Shown piece by piece: positions 31,601 to 39,155 of a stretch of DNA of 61,450 bases. Position 1 is the stretch's first letter, and the number at the start of each line of letters is the position of its first letter. The stretch lies in IMG/VR virus record IMGVR_UViG_3300028767_000022, positions 1 through 61,450 of that record, one strand, 5' to 3'. The notes under the pieces are model-generated. The model saw nothing but the letters and a program-made list of their open reading frames with translations, did no database searches and was not told the DNA's origin. This stretch comes from a virus. The translations under genes were made by a program, and so were the position numbers.

Positions 31601-34116
31601 AGGATATAGCTAAGATTGAGCCATCTGACGAATATAAGAAGCTATTGAGATCGGTGGCTAATGAGGCATTAACAAATCCTCAGGCCATGATAGACTTCGA
31701 TAGAAGAACTACATATGTAGATTCTAATGGATATAGACAATTATACTCTCATTGGACTAAGCTTATGCCTAAGGATGCTAGTATGATATTTAGTGAACCT
31801 AATTCTTTGTGGTCTGAAATGGATCCTCAGTCTGAATATATCAATAAGAACTTTGATATAGATGAGTCGGAAGAAGGAATGGTTCCAAGAAGAGACAAGT
31901 ATGACAATTCTCATGCATATAATAGAATGCGTAACAACCCTTCTAAAAGAGATTTCCATGATAAATTGATATCCGCATACGAAAAGGCTAATTCTAACTA
32001 TGACTATATACAAAGACCGTCTAAATACAGACTGGCGCAGATTCCTGGAAAGTTCTTCGAAAGAGTAACTAAAGGAGATAGATTCTTGTCTGGACTTATA
32101 GAAGCATTGAAGGATCAGGTTAGATGGAGACCATATGACTATATAGATGGAGATTACGACACTAAAGGAAACTATGGAGTTGACGGAAGTAAGGTAAGGT
32201 TTGTTCCTACTAAATATAGACAGATGCTTGATGATAGGGATTCAATATCTAGAGATTTACTTGGAGCTTTCGAAGAATATTATAAAGCTGCGGTTAACTT
32301 TAGTGAAATGTCTAAGCATGCAGACGACATAGAGACTATGTTGAGTGCTATTAAGAGACTGTCAGTAAAGGATAGTAAAAATAAAGAGATAAAAGGACCT
32401 GGTCAAAGCAATATATATAATAGAGCTCAGAACTTTGTCTCGAATACTGTTTATGGAGATCAAATGGCTAACCAATATGGAATGAAAGTTCTTAAAGGTA
32501 CTAGGTCTATATCAATGGCTAAACCAGTAAGAGGGTTTGTGAACTATGTAAGGAAGCTTGTATTGTCAATGAACGTCCCTTCTATTGTTGGTAACTTTAC
32601 CGCTTCAGCTGTGAATTTAAAAACAGAGGCTGTATGTGGAATATGGTTGAATAATGGTGGATTAAACAAAGGAATGAGGGAACTAGCATTAGCACTTCCT
32701 AGTTTGGTCACTTCCGATTTGCATTCTTATTCTAACAATAAGCTAATAACGTTCATGAGAGCTCTTGAGGTAACTAAATCTCAGCACAGGGATATGCAGA
32801 ATTTGCATGGACTATCGTTTACAAAGAACTTATTATCCAACTTCCATTACGGACCATATACTGCTGGTGACTTGGCTGTAAAAGGACCTATGATGGTAGG
32901 AGTATTAAGTAACTTTAAAATGTTTGAAGATAAATTCTATTCTAGAGAGCAATTCATAAAAGAAAGGTTCCCAGGAAAGAGATCTGAAGGAGAATTAGTA
33001 TTTGATGCTATGGACAATAATATGTACGATGCATTTGAAGTAAAGGATGGCAATTTGAAGATTAAACAAGCCTATGCGGGAGCCATGGACGAAAGAACAT
33101 GGAATTATGCAGCAAATGTAATTCATAGTTTAGGAAGTAAGTTAGACGGAACATTAACTCATGCAGATAAGAGTGCTTTGCACGCAGATGCATTTGGATC
33201 GGCATTTACCTTAAATAAAGGCTGGATGCAGGTTGCAATTAGACAGAGACTATCTTCTAAAAAATGGAATTATAGACTAAAGCAAATGACTGCTGGTAAT
33301 CTTAGAAATCCAAAAACTTCAACTAAGATCTTAATGAGCTTTTTAGCCGAAAAATTAGGAGAGCTTGGAAAATTTAAATTGCTTCATTTAACTAAAATGA
33401 ATGGAATGCAAGACAGTTTTGAGCCAAATGAATTGTATAACTTTAGAAAAACCTTGACTGACGTATTAATGTTGATTGCAGTATCTGCGGCCACACTATT
33501 TGCTGGAACAATGACTGGCGGTTCGGATGACGACAAAAAAAGGTCTTGGGCTATGTTCCTGTATGTAATGATTATGAGAACGAACATGGAGCTTGGATCT
33601 ACATTATCTGCGGTTGACGCAATAGGCCTGATTCAGAATACCACTACCGTTCAAGGTCCAATCACGGAACTAAAGGAAATATCAGATGGTATATTTGACG
33701 GAACATTGTTTACTCAGGACGTGCAATCTGGTAGATATATGTATATTCCTAAATGGAAGAAATCACTTATTAAACTTACTCCAGGATATAGAAACTATTT
33801 CCAGAATTTTGTTAAGCCAGATTTAAAAGCAAATGCTTATTTTATGAGTAAAAATATGTCGGGTATCTACGATTTAACTCAAGGCGTATGGAATCTTATA
33901 GATCCTGTCAAGAGCAATAAAAATGAGATAAAAGACTTAGAATATCAGAAATTCGAGAACAAAAAAATGATAGACAAGAGTGAAAATACTTATAAACCAC
34001 TTGGATATAAAGAAACTGAGCAAGATAAGAGAGATACTAGAATCAACAAAAGGAAAAAAGCAATGAAGTCTCGCGGAATCAATATGAAGATAAAACATTT
34101 GAAGAAAGAGGAATAA
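25654..34116 (+). CDS. Giant polyvalent virion protein with two metallopeptidase-like motifs
   Basis: 2820 residues. HEVAH at 747-751 is a classic zincin motif; HEMFGH at 1103-1108 has the longer HExxGH spacing known from dipeptidyl peptidase III (M49). Each is followed 80-90 residues later by an amphipathic helix (WWKKLLGSIKNWLKKF about 833-848; FWKAITDFFKKLFSK about 1182-1196). A region around TWCTSGSMTKHYV (residues near 435) is another compact domain. The second half is helical and charged. A hydrophobic span lies near 2603-2622 (VLMLIAVSAATLFAGTMTGG), and the C-terminus is very basic. Proteins of this kind are called polyvalent phage proteins and are injected with the genome. The start at 25654 follows an A-rich leader. 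A peptidase role is inferred from motifs only. Confidence 0.75.
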   Translation: MNCVNINSKDFKGLLKETGLPSLLLETRVAQYQDENGIDSWPSADDVRSSRLTHTDKVRKEINSKLPSEVANSINIVDKVPNEILGRDDLYLSIKGLLEDKGITDPLLINWVGINKDVIGNIKTIRDSEHLQELVQSSYDKKSNKSNYEEFKTNKVASDSFDEWVEALEKYPLVFRDIILSHATKYITKVDRESKYVLSLSKVALTNTYGTLVNKPHEANRLGKIYDEEALKSTSDAVDHEPSASGNGYWVHVPMTPSDSEMEFESYSDLKKAIVGLEAKVNRIEELKSAPPKFYKQEPSLTGEAVNEYGFNDYSYVRVESTYSRSGNGYESELGRGYEGYYIHGYNTDKRKNLDTKILAISKEQAEKIWSDELARYPNSKYDAHDSNEILNLPVFILELNNLKRYLANTSEESWSKRNDIFNENVSLLKKLSPSTWCTSGSMTKHYVRNYDNYLLIVNGVTVVGIEASDETNENGKINVNEVTSRNNNGIASIDHLDDTLAFFEKHNLDPDNSTIKSAQNKKDLGKNDKDVSRDNDYDENDFWGDQEFNMDHDHNYEPDYDPEQEMYDYAKSNIDNFILENHINNAREFLNANPSRVIFEGLVYYAPEYLQTNDEVQAYVGATIEPHNIIYAGVGTDYRDNIVRYILNNYPKMYEYLGAEEKLNPEYKDLYDSFLERQEAAIEAERVRVANLTPEEREMENVINRNLPFSKTNNNSIQGYYDPKTDKVIVVAENTPVNESSKVAIHEVAHRGMIRMARELGGTEELHTALISSKKQLMEKLPDLLKRTGHNTLDELMTDYGFNPESKEGELKLLMELSARWSETLIDKPKPSWWKKLLGSIKNWLKKFANITLSESQVDELVGGFVKYGSKENVESIKDSQTINGVAVSKSIDAIYQRNLNKIQTGVDSLNKEYENKPIFQKDYLRLSKEYNDIDGKNSVSRIEIYKVYNPSAEYGNPSDVYVRFKAKDWANREAYDAAEKEYKDSKNAPFTEDAKIQMTTGKPEQLNLEFPAKLAESQKWTKNRMSRSTVNAIGSIANKIKNRFGIDFQIVSMEEGIRLYNLNTSTNKQIKRGDLLLGFYDPQKNTAYLIGSRLNRNTTVHEMFGHPFLEIIKATPELKYIYNQLALETVRHYKELAEINSIYKQFADAERLDESIIHALEGKISEKTTPPGLRSAIHDFWKAITDFFKKLFSKRDFVEEIRPDATLERLADWLLYGEDQLSLVGGKQRTMMESEINQVLDKLDPKRLGEFTQRKITLNEAVKFNNDVTGELAREAMVNDGVYDMEYIRANVLSKLTNVNFGTKSIEYASGNQMATFEYNDMGNSILITDISIKDKSSRVDIPFIVLSIVNSLDRTNHNEVLLRIDKDTKAYEALTQVIKEDAISWKSVDGDNYLVFSQDNNRIANMAALGRKSRLRKAAASIVIPGATSKETSMPTSDETMLSNAETLMHDIKVGLNVRLKTLERNKNIDANTKDEISRLVKSLENNNVATNAVNFIKFASIDVSKSAERLENMFNAMKNGEDISNSDVNYIEKYFLPLYEKTMTSIHEIYQAKDYGIFKGLSAHVINDLIHRVSEVNKTVDDMNRIVNIIIDKNSTKLFSDIADDAESPTMKDVLMRSREVSSDLPALGVFFGSMDDKKSEHLRALDKLVVDVQTQVTKIVATDGTLSDLANSFTHLKGINPTTTYKEFMEHVDGKATGYATSDLLRGQFNKDLANFRKELAKKYGLVGEYTTPTDLAEYKKYIEELDDWKSEHAERMFMPEYYEAKKVLSSEAAEALHEAKENLASFGLAFKNEEGFLDTRLMTPAELNAYHELRRLKNNLTSIVYLNGEEKMPGGLDRQIANEISEFYKKINKGIDYQTRNELFDKTYKEVLKNMSAEDADLWWKQNTKISFEQKFWDQLTSMEKNPQIPVYDDLYEKRKAILNLYRNQDTGEVPAQLLESIRNTKGETLAETVKKLDLAMTNARLQYPPKPGLGFKDIAKIEPSDEYKKLLRSVANEALTNPQAMIDFDRRTTYVDSNGYRQLYSHWTKLMPKDASMIFSEPNSLWSEMDPQSEYINKNFDIDESEEGMVPRRDKYDNSHAYNRMRNNPSKRDFHDKLISAYEKANSNYDYIQRPSKYRLAQIPGKFFERVTKGDRFLSGLIEALKDQVRWRPYDYIDGDYDTKGNYGVDGSKVRFVPTKYRQMLDDRDSISRDLLGAFEEYYKAAVNFSEMSKHADDIETMLSAIKRLSVKDSKNKEIKGPGQSNIYNRAQNFVSNTVYGDQMANQYGMKVLKGTRSISMAKPVRGFVNYVRKLVLSMNVPSIVGNFTASAVNLKTEAVCGIWLNNGGLNKGMRELALALPSLVTSDLHSYSNNKLITFMRALEVTKSQHRDMQNLHGLSFTKNLLSNFHYGPYTAGDLAVKGPMMVGVLSNFKMFEDKFYSREQFIKERFPGKRSEGELVFDAMDNNMYDAFEVKDGNLKIKQAYAGAMDERTWNYAANVIHSLGSKLDGTLTHADKSALHADAFGSAFTLNKGWMQVAIRQRLSSKKWNYRLKQMTAGNLRNPKTSTKILMSFLAEKLGELGKFKLLHLTKMNGMQDSFEPNELYNFRKTLTDVLMLIAVSAATLFAGTMTGGSDDDKKRSWAMFLYVMIMRTNMELGSTLSAVDAIGLIQNTTTVQGPITELKEISDGIFDGTLFTQDVQSGRYMYIPKWKKSLIKLTPGYRNYFQNFVKPDLKANAYFMSKNMSGIYDLTQGVWNLIDPVKSNKNEIKDLEYQKFENKKMIDKSENTYKPLGYKETEQDKRDTRINKRKKAMKSRGINMKIKHLKKEE

Positions 34117-34170
34117 TCGTGGTTTATGCTGCAAGGAGTTGAAAGCGAAAGCAAAAAAACAACAAAGTAT

Positions 34171-34208
34171 AAAAGCCGGTGCATATTAATTTATGTATCG
34201 GCTTTTTC
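34171..34208. terminator. Bidirectional terminator between convergent blocks
   Basis: An imperfect hairpin, AAAGCCG paired with CGGCTTT and extended by CATA/TATG, around a short loop. It is flanked by A-rich sequence on the left and TTTTTCTTTT on the right. It lies between the last plus-strand gene and the last minus-strand gene, so it can stop transcription from both sides. Confidence 0.75.
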
Positions 34209-34210
34209 TT

Positions 34211-34747
34211 TTAATCCCAATCGCTTCTCAGTGAAAAGTTAGTAACGTATTGCTTTCCTTCTTCTTCGTCCTCTAGGTAATCCTCTTCTGGTAGTATCTC
34301 TTTCGAAATATCCATTTTTGGATTTACATATAGTGTGTCGAATAGGATAGAATTTACAGGCATATCCCAAAACTTCAGTATTTTTACTTTTATTTCTGGC
34401 GCCAAATTGAACGCTTTATTTTTAAGTATTAATTCTAAACTTGAGCTATATTCCTCTGCTATTCTTAAAGCATATGATTTTACATATATTCCTGATAGTT
34501 GGTATGACGAAATCTTTTCGAGCTCTGACTTGTCTTTAATAGTTGCGACTTCTCTTTCCCTAAATAGCAGTGTATCAAATACTATGTGTATATGATTGTC
34601 TAAATAAGGCTTGTTAATGTCGTAATGAAATGCATTTACTAAAGCTTTTGAATATCCTTCTAAATAGTCCTCTGCTCTTTTGTCCTCTATTGATACCAAT
34701 GGCAGCAATAGAAACAAGGATAGATTGTATTCTTCTTTAATATTCAT
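34211..34747 (-). CDS. Acidic protein of unknown function
   Basis: 178 residues with a strongly acidic segment near the C-terminus (ILPEEDYLEDEEEGKQ). No membrane span or catalytic motif is clear. It is the last gene of the minus-strand block, and its start overlaps the end of the nuclease gene by 11 bases, so it is probably co-translated with it. A partner or inhibitor of the nuclease is possible by position alone. Confidence 0.6.
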   Translation of the reverse strand: MNIKEEYNLSLFLLLPLVSIEDKRAEDYLEGYSKALVNAFHYDINKPYLDNHIHIVFDTLLFREREVATIKDKSELEKISSYQLSGIYVKSYALRIAEEYSSSLELILKNKAFNLAPEIKVKILKFWDMPVNSILFDTLYVNPKMDISKEILPEEDYLEDEEEGKQYVTNFSLRSDWD

Positions 34748-35738
34748 TTAGTAATGATTCTACACCATCACCTTCGTAGTATTCTCTCGTGTAATCCCAC
34801 ATATTTTGACTGTTATGCCAATCAATTTCTGCTAAGATTTGTAATATTTGTTCTGATTTGTTAGTAATAACTGAGTCTGGTACGCTAAACACTCTACATG
34901 CACAGTTTCCATTATTTTGAATGGCTACTATGTTTGTTTCATGTTTGTAGTCGAATATATCAATATGTAATTCGTTAGTAAAGTACCAGTAAATTGCAGC
35001 CCAATAGAATGCCATTTGTCTTCCATAGTCGTATTCATTAAATGATTTTGCAAATGCGTTAACATCTGCAGTGGTCTTAATGTCTACTAATTTGACTATT
35101 TTGTTTTCATGGTCTATTATCAGTCTGTCAATTAAGGATTTACATTGTATGGTGTTTCCACTTTTCAATGTTATATCCCAATTTATGTGAAATTCATTAT
35201 GAGCTTCAAACTTCGGTGAATTCCCGTTATTAAATAAGAGTTCGCTTGCCTTCTTATGAAGTTGAACGTTCTCTTTTGTTTTCTTTAATGAATTCAGTGC
35301 CGACCATGTGATTGTAGTTCCAGAGTTGCCCCCGGCTCGTAACCACTTAATATACGACTTCAATTTTAAGGCCATTTCTAGCCCTTTCTTGCCTATCTCT
35401 TCTTCAGGTCTACCATTTGTACTATAACTATCTTTAAATGCCTCAGAAGCCTTTAAAATGGCTGTGGGGGCTATGCTAGCTATGTATTCCTGGCAGAATT
35501 TTTTCTGTTGAGGGGAAGTAGGTGTTTCGAAGTTTAATATCTTATATGTCTTCTTAAATTCATCTGGTTGAAGCAAGTACATATGGGTCATTGTCCCATT
35601 CTCCATTGCTTTCGTTGCTGTGAAGACTTCTTTACCATCTATCATATCCTTGAAGTATCTTGGACTTGCTAAAAACCACCCTAATGAGCTATTGCTCACT
35701 CTGGAATTGTCTTCGTAATATGGTATAGTTATATTCAT
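34737..35738 (-). CDS. PD-(D/E)XK exonuclease, RecB/Cas4-like
   Basis: 333 residues. The nuclease core reads E182, D204 (LIDRL), then D219-I-K221 (VDIKTT), followed by GRQMAFYW at 240-246, whose Q and Y fit motif IV of the RecB-type subgroup. N-terminal features also match phage exonuclease VIII-like proteins: SNSSLGWFLASPRYFKDM near 15-32 and GTMTHMYLLQP near 48-58. Such enzymes resect DNA ends for recombination or process replication intermediates. Together with the SSB-like and Sak4-like genes of the same operon it forms a plausible recombination set. The downstream gene overlaps its end. Confidence 0.8.
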   Translation of the reverse strand: MNITIPYYEDNSRVSNSSLGWFLASPRYFKDMIDGKEVFTATKAMENGTMTHMYLLQPDEFKKTYKILNFETPTSPQQKKFCQEYIASIAPTAILKASEAFKDSYSTNGRPEEEIGKKGLEMALKLKSYIKWLRAGGNSGTTITWSALNSLKKTKENVQLHKKASELLFNNGNSPKFEAHNEFHINWDITLKSGNTIQCKSLIDRLIIDHENKIVKLVDIKTTADVNAFAKSFNEYDYGRQMAFYWAAIYWYFTNELHIDIFDYKHETNIVAIQNNGNCACRVFSVPDSVITNKSEQILQILAEIDWHNSQNMWDYTREYYEGDGVESLLNEY

Positions 35739-35742
35739 CTTC

Positions 35743-36156
35743 TTATTTAATTATTTCTACTTTATTTCCAAGCTTCGAAGTTAAATCTTCTATGATTTTT
35801 GTCAAACGTTTAATTTCATTCAATCTGCTGTCTGCAATTAATTCTAACGCGATTCGTTTTTCTCCTAATACTGCAGAGGATTCTTTTAGTAATACTTCTT
35901 TGATCTTTAAATCTGCATCAAATACTTGTTTTTTCATATCAAGTTCTTTTTGTAAATTCGAATTTTCAAGTCGAAGTTTTTCTCTTTCTCGTTTCAAATT
36001 ATCTTCGTAGTATATATTGTCTTTGTCTGACCAAAAATTAGTTTTTCTTTTTTCGAATTCTAATTCTTCTGCCTCTCTATTTAATTTGTACTTCAGCTCA
36101 TCTAATTGTTTCTGCAACTTTTTAGATAGGAAATTATATAAAAAATTCTTTTTCAT
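35743..36156 (-). CDS. Coiled-coil protein of unknown function
   Basis: 137 residues, almost wholly predicted coiled coil: long runs of Glu, Lys, Leu and Arg (KLQKQLDELKYKLNREAEEL and similar) from about residue 10 to 130. The first 12 residues are hydrophobic and basic (KKNFLYNFLSKK). It lies five bases upstream of the nuclease gene. A scaffold or oligomerisation role is likely; nothing more specific can be said. Confidence 0.65.
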   Translation of the reverse strand: MKKNFLYNFLSKKLQKQLDELKYKLNREAEELEFEKRKTNFWSDKDNIYYEDNLKREREKLRLENSNLQKELDMKKQVFDADLKIKEVLLKESSAVLGEKRIALELIADSRLNEIKRLTKIIEDLTSKLGNKVEIIK

Positions 36157-36588
36157 GTTCTTTGTTTTTAAATGTAAATTATAAAGAGTAAAACCTGTAC
36201 ATTCACATGCATTTTGTAGTACTCTTTATAAAAATGGCTAACCCTTTTTCAACTTAGTATGCCGTACTAAATATTGTAGACTTTCGTCTTAGTTACCTAT
36301 CCGGGACACACTCCCGGTTCACTAATCGCTATGAGGTATTTTATGGACGCTGTAAACAGTTGGTCACTTAGCTCTGTATCATTGCAAGCAAGCATTTATT
36401 GAATATCACACATATTGAAATATGTGATTATTTATCTAATATCTGCATCGCTGCTCAACTATACAATTAGTAGCATTGTCAATGTTGTGCTTAATAGGCT
36501 AGATAATAAAGTTTTAATTTCAAATACTGGATTTGAGTATTAATGTTCTTCATTATCTAATTCGTCTAGATTCATATGAGTAATATTA
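36157..36588 (-). other. 432-base gene-free region with structured elements
   Basis: No convincing gene is seen. Read on the minus strand it has several hairpins: CCGGG/CCCGG near 36301-36317, a GAC-GAAA-GTC tetraloop hairpin just beyond it, an ATCACATATT-type inverted repeat near 36404-36428, and an AAAGAGTA/TACTCTTT stem at 36184-36228 in the leader of the coiled-coil gene. The 36277-36317 element recurs at 47863-47904. Confidence 0.5.
36277..36317 (-). ncRNA. Recurring two-hairpin RNA element, copy 1
   Basis: On the minus strand a CCGGG/CCCGG hairpin is followed by ATAGGTAACTAAG and a second hairpin, AAGAC-GAAA-GTCT, with a GNRA loop. The same order and linker are found at 47863-47904, with the second stem changed from A-T to G-C at one pair. 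This points to a conserved RNA fold. Confidence 0.45.
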
Positions 36589-37809
36589 TTACCCAATGGT
36601 CCAGCTGAATGGTGTTGATTTATTGTTTTCATTGTTATCTCCGTTCTGGAAGATTTGAAATATGTCGGACTTCTTTATTCCGTTCATAGTACTATCATCC
36701 GTAAATAAAGCAAACTTAATATCTATGTTCTTTTCAGCACATAACTTGTATATCATTGCGGCATTTCGGTCTATTGAACCGTCACCATCAGAAATAACAA
36801 GTAGATATTGTTTTGCTTTAGTCTTTTTTAATAATTGTAATTTTTGAATTGTGCTTGTTTCCATATCCGTTCCATTTCCTCTAGGGAAAGAATCAAGGAC
36901 TTTCTCTTTCAAGTCTTTCTTTGATTTAATAGTCTGAGGTCCATAAGATCCTCCTGGATATAAATTTGTATCCCAGAATGTGTTTTCGAACGTAATGTTC
37001 ATTTTTTCACAATCTTCGTAAATTCTTTCAAGTAATAGATTTCTCCATTTATTGAAACTTGACATACTTGGTGAGAAGTCGATTATAGTATTCATAAAGC
37101 GATCCGCGGGGACGCTCTGTTTGCAATAAAGTTCTCTGTTAACTATTTTTTTCATTAATAGTCCTCGAGGTTTCACAAATTCAATTGCCGATACCTTTTG
37201 CAAGTCCGACATCTTTGAAATTGGTTGAAATTTCTTCTTTGTTGCGTCTGAAGTTTTAATCGACTCAAACCATTCTTCTAACTGCTTGTATGCTGATAAT
37301 GCTTGCAATGGATTCTCTGGGCCTTCTGGTGGTTTATGGCCACTTCCGCCTTTCGGTTCTTTCTCTTCCATCTGTTTCTTCATTTCTTTTTCAGTTGGAG
37401 CTTCTATAGTAACATCTTTGTACTGATTGTACATTGAAGTTATAGTTTTGTCCAGTATACTTCCCTCTTCGTATTTGGCACCTTGGGCGATTACGTCCAT
37501 AGCTCTAGATACATCCTTAAGGGTTTCACTTGGTTCTCCATCTGGTCCTTTATGAAAAGACGTTTGAGTTTCATATCCTCCGACATTATTATAAATACTC
37601 GGAAGAACAACTTTATCAAAATTTTGAAGCATAAAATTCGTAGAGGCCTTCTGCGGATTCTTAACTCCTGTTTCTTTTTCTTCGCGAGTCATTCGGTCTA
37701 GTTCCGATTTCATTGCTTTTTTAGTTGAAACTATTTTGAAACATTGTTCTTCTGTGAGATTATATTTTACGTCTGCTAAGCATTGATCATTGTTATGACC
37801 TGCTATCAT
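36589..37809 (-). CDS. VWA-domain protein partnered with MoxR-type ATPase
   Basis: 406 residues. The C-terminal half is a von Willebrand factor A domain: the MIDAS motif D244-F-S246-P-S248 (DFSPSMS), a Thr/Asp pair in GNGTDMETS near 314, and ISDGDGS near 339-345 supplying the third metal ligand. The N-terminal half is charged and contains a Gly/Pro-rich linker (GGSGHKPPEGPENP near 154-167). It shares one base with the upstream ATPase gene (TAATG), so the two are translated together. MoxR/VWA pairs act as chaperones that remodel protein complexes or insert cofactors; the phage target is unknown. Confidence 0.8.
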   Translation of the reverse strand: MIAGHNNDQCLADVKYNLTEEQCFKIVSTKKAMKSELDRMTREEKETGVKNPQKASTNFMLQNFDKVVLPSIYNNVGGYETQTSFHKGPDGEPSETLKDVSRAMDVIAQGAKYEEGSILDKTITSMYNQYKDVTIEAPTEKEMKKQMEEKEPKGGSGHKPPEGPENPLQALSAYKQLEEWFESIKTSDATKKKFQPISKMSDLQKVSAIEFVKPRGLLMKKIVNRELYCKQSVPADRFMNTIIDFSPSMSSFNKWRNLLLERIYEDCEKMNITFENTFWDTNLYPGGSYGPQTIKSKKDLKEKVLDSFPRGNGTDMETSTIQKLQLLKKTKAKQYLLVISDGDGSIDRNAAMIYKLCAEKNIDIKFALFTDDSTMNGIKKSDIFQIFQNGDNNENNKSTPFSWTIG

Positions 37810-39029
37810 TATGCTGCTTTCTTTAGAAGTAATTGTACAAATTCTTCAATTTCCGAATCTACATTATTTGGAATTTTTGCTCCATTCACAAAAGCATTTC
37901 GCATGATTCCTAAACTGTGATTAATGTCCATGAACGAGTCATAATCTCTTATTTCCTCGGCTTTCACGGCACTCTTCGTAGTTACAATGGATTCAAATAA
38001 TACTTTGTTGTGGTCGATATTCGACTTATTTTTCAAATAATTAATTACGGGTAACATAAAGTTGTTGGTAATCTTCTCATCGTAATTACGAGTCTTGATT
38101 ATCTGCAAATCTTTAATGTATTTTGACATTTCCAATACTTTACGCGGAGTATAGTCTGCCATATCATTGATTGTCTCAACGATTGCTGCAAGTTTTGCTC
38201 CATCAAAATTTGGATAGCGATTCAACACAAGGCTGGCGGTATTCAATTTTGTCATTTTGTACTGTACTTTTAATGAAACTGGAAAACGTTGAGTCAAAGC
38301 TTCTGTAGAGTCATCTTGGATAACTTCTTCATAAGTTTTGTTTGTCAGACCAATGATAATTTTGGTTTTCATTGGAAAGCGTTGGTTTCCGTTTCGGATT
38401 TCTTTCGAAGTCAATGTGTCTTTCAATGCAGCCAAAACACGTGGATTGGCGTCAAATATTTCCTCGAAAATTACGATTTCTTTATTTGCAAAAGAGTTTT
38501 CGCAATTGTATTCGATTACGCCGGTTTCAGTCATTTGTTTAATGTTGATACCGCCGAACAGATCTTCTTCTGTTGTTGCTTCGGAAAGAGATTTAATAAA
38601 TACTCGTTCCTTTAATTCCGGACAACTAAAAAGCATATCCATAAATTCAGATTTACCAAATCCACCTTTGCCATACAATATGAGATTCATATCATTAGCA
38701 AGAGAGTTCTTGATTACTTCTGAAACGCCGGAAGTGTTAATAAACTTCTGACTTAATGTTTCATATACTTTGTTAGTTGTTTTGTACTCGTGTAATCGAA
38801 TATCACCGAATTGTTCGATAATCTGTTTTTTCAATTTTCGGAACTTACGTCCGTCCAATTTTTCTTCTCCCCAAGAACCATCAGTCAGCGATTTACCGCT
38901 ATCTTCAATAATGAATTCCATAGAGTTTTTGTCGATTAAAACAAGTTTGTTGGTTTTGATACCGAAGAAGTTATTAATTTCTTCCGGGGTAATCAAATAT
39001 GTATTTTTGTTATCAGTTTTGATAATCAT
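37809..39029 (-). CDS. MoxR-type AAA+ ATPase
   Basis: 406 residues. Walker A GKGGFGKS at 120-127; DLFGG at 156-160 as in MoxR proteins; Walker B IVIFEE at 185-190; sensor-1 Asn in GLTN near 230; probable arginine finger in TQRFP near 246-250. A helical lid follows. The first 110 residues form an extra N-terminal domain. The gene is joined to the VWA gene by a TAATG overlap, the typical pairing of this family. Its leader holds a tRNA-like fold at 39088-39149. The likely role is ATP-driven remodelling of a phage or host complex. Confidence 0.85.
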   Translation of the reverse strand: MIIKTDNKNTYLITPEEINNFFGIKTNKLVLIDKNSMEFIIEDSGKSLTDGSWGEEKLDGRKFRKLKKQIIEQFGDIRLHEYKTTNKVYETLSQKFINTSGVSEVIKNSLANDMNLILYGKGGFGKSEFMDMLFSCPELKERVFIKSLSEATTEEDLFGGINIKQMTETGVIEYNCENSFANKEIVIFEEIFDANPRVLAALKDTLTSKEIRNGNQRFPMKTKIIIGLTNKTYEEVIQDDSTEALTQRFPVSLKVQYKMTKLNTASLVLNRYPNFDGAKLAAIVETINDMADYTPRKVLEMSKYIKDLQIIKTRNYDEKITNNFMLPVINYLKNKSNIDHNKVLFESIVTTKSAVKAEEIRDYDSFMDINHSLGIMRNAFVNGAKIPNNVDSEIEEFVQLLLKKAA

Positions 39030-39087
39030 TTGATATAATTTGTAAATTTGTTAATAATAATACTTATTTTCTCTGCCCCTATCTAGT

Positions 39088-39149
39088 CGGGCATACAGGT
39101 CTCGCTCCTGTAACACTATTTCTAATGCTTAACTTCCGAGCTAATGCCC
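39088..39149 (-). ncRNA. tRNA-like element without anticodon
   Basis: 62 bases on the minus strand fold as a small cloverleaf: acceptor GGGCAT/ATGCCC, then TA and GCTC as at positions 8-13 of a tRNA, a CATTA-GAAA-TAGTG hairpin where the anticodon arm should be, and a T-arm ACAGG/CCTGT with loop AGCGAGA that keeps the central CGA. A GNRA tetraloop replaces the anticodon loop, so it cannot decode. It lies between the primase gene and the ATPase start. Confidence 0.5.
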
Positions 39150-39155
39150 TTCTGT

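Noticed and set aside
11733-33587. Many minus-strand frames of 60-165 codons opposite the giant genes
   Set aside because: They are mirror frames of strongly coding plus-strand genes, with Leu/Ser/Phe-rich composition and no start signals.
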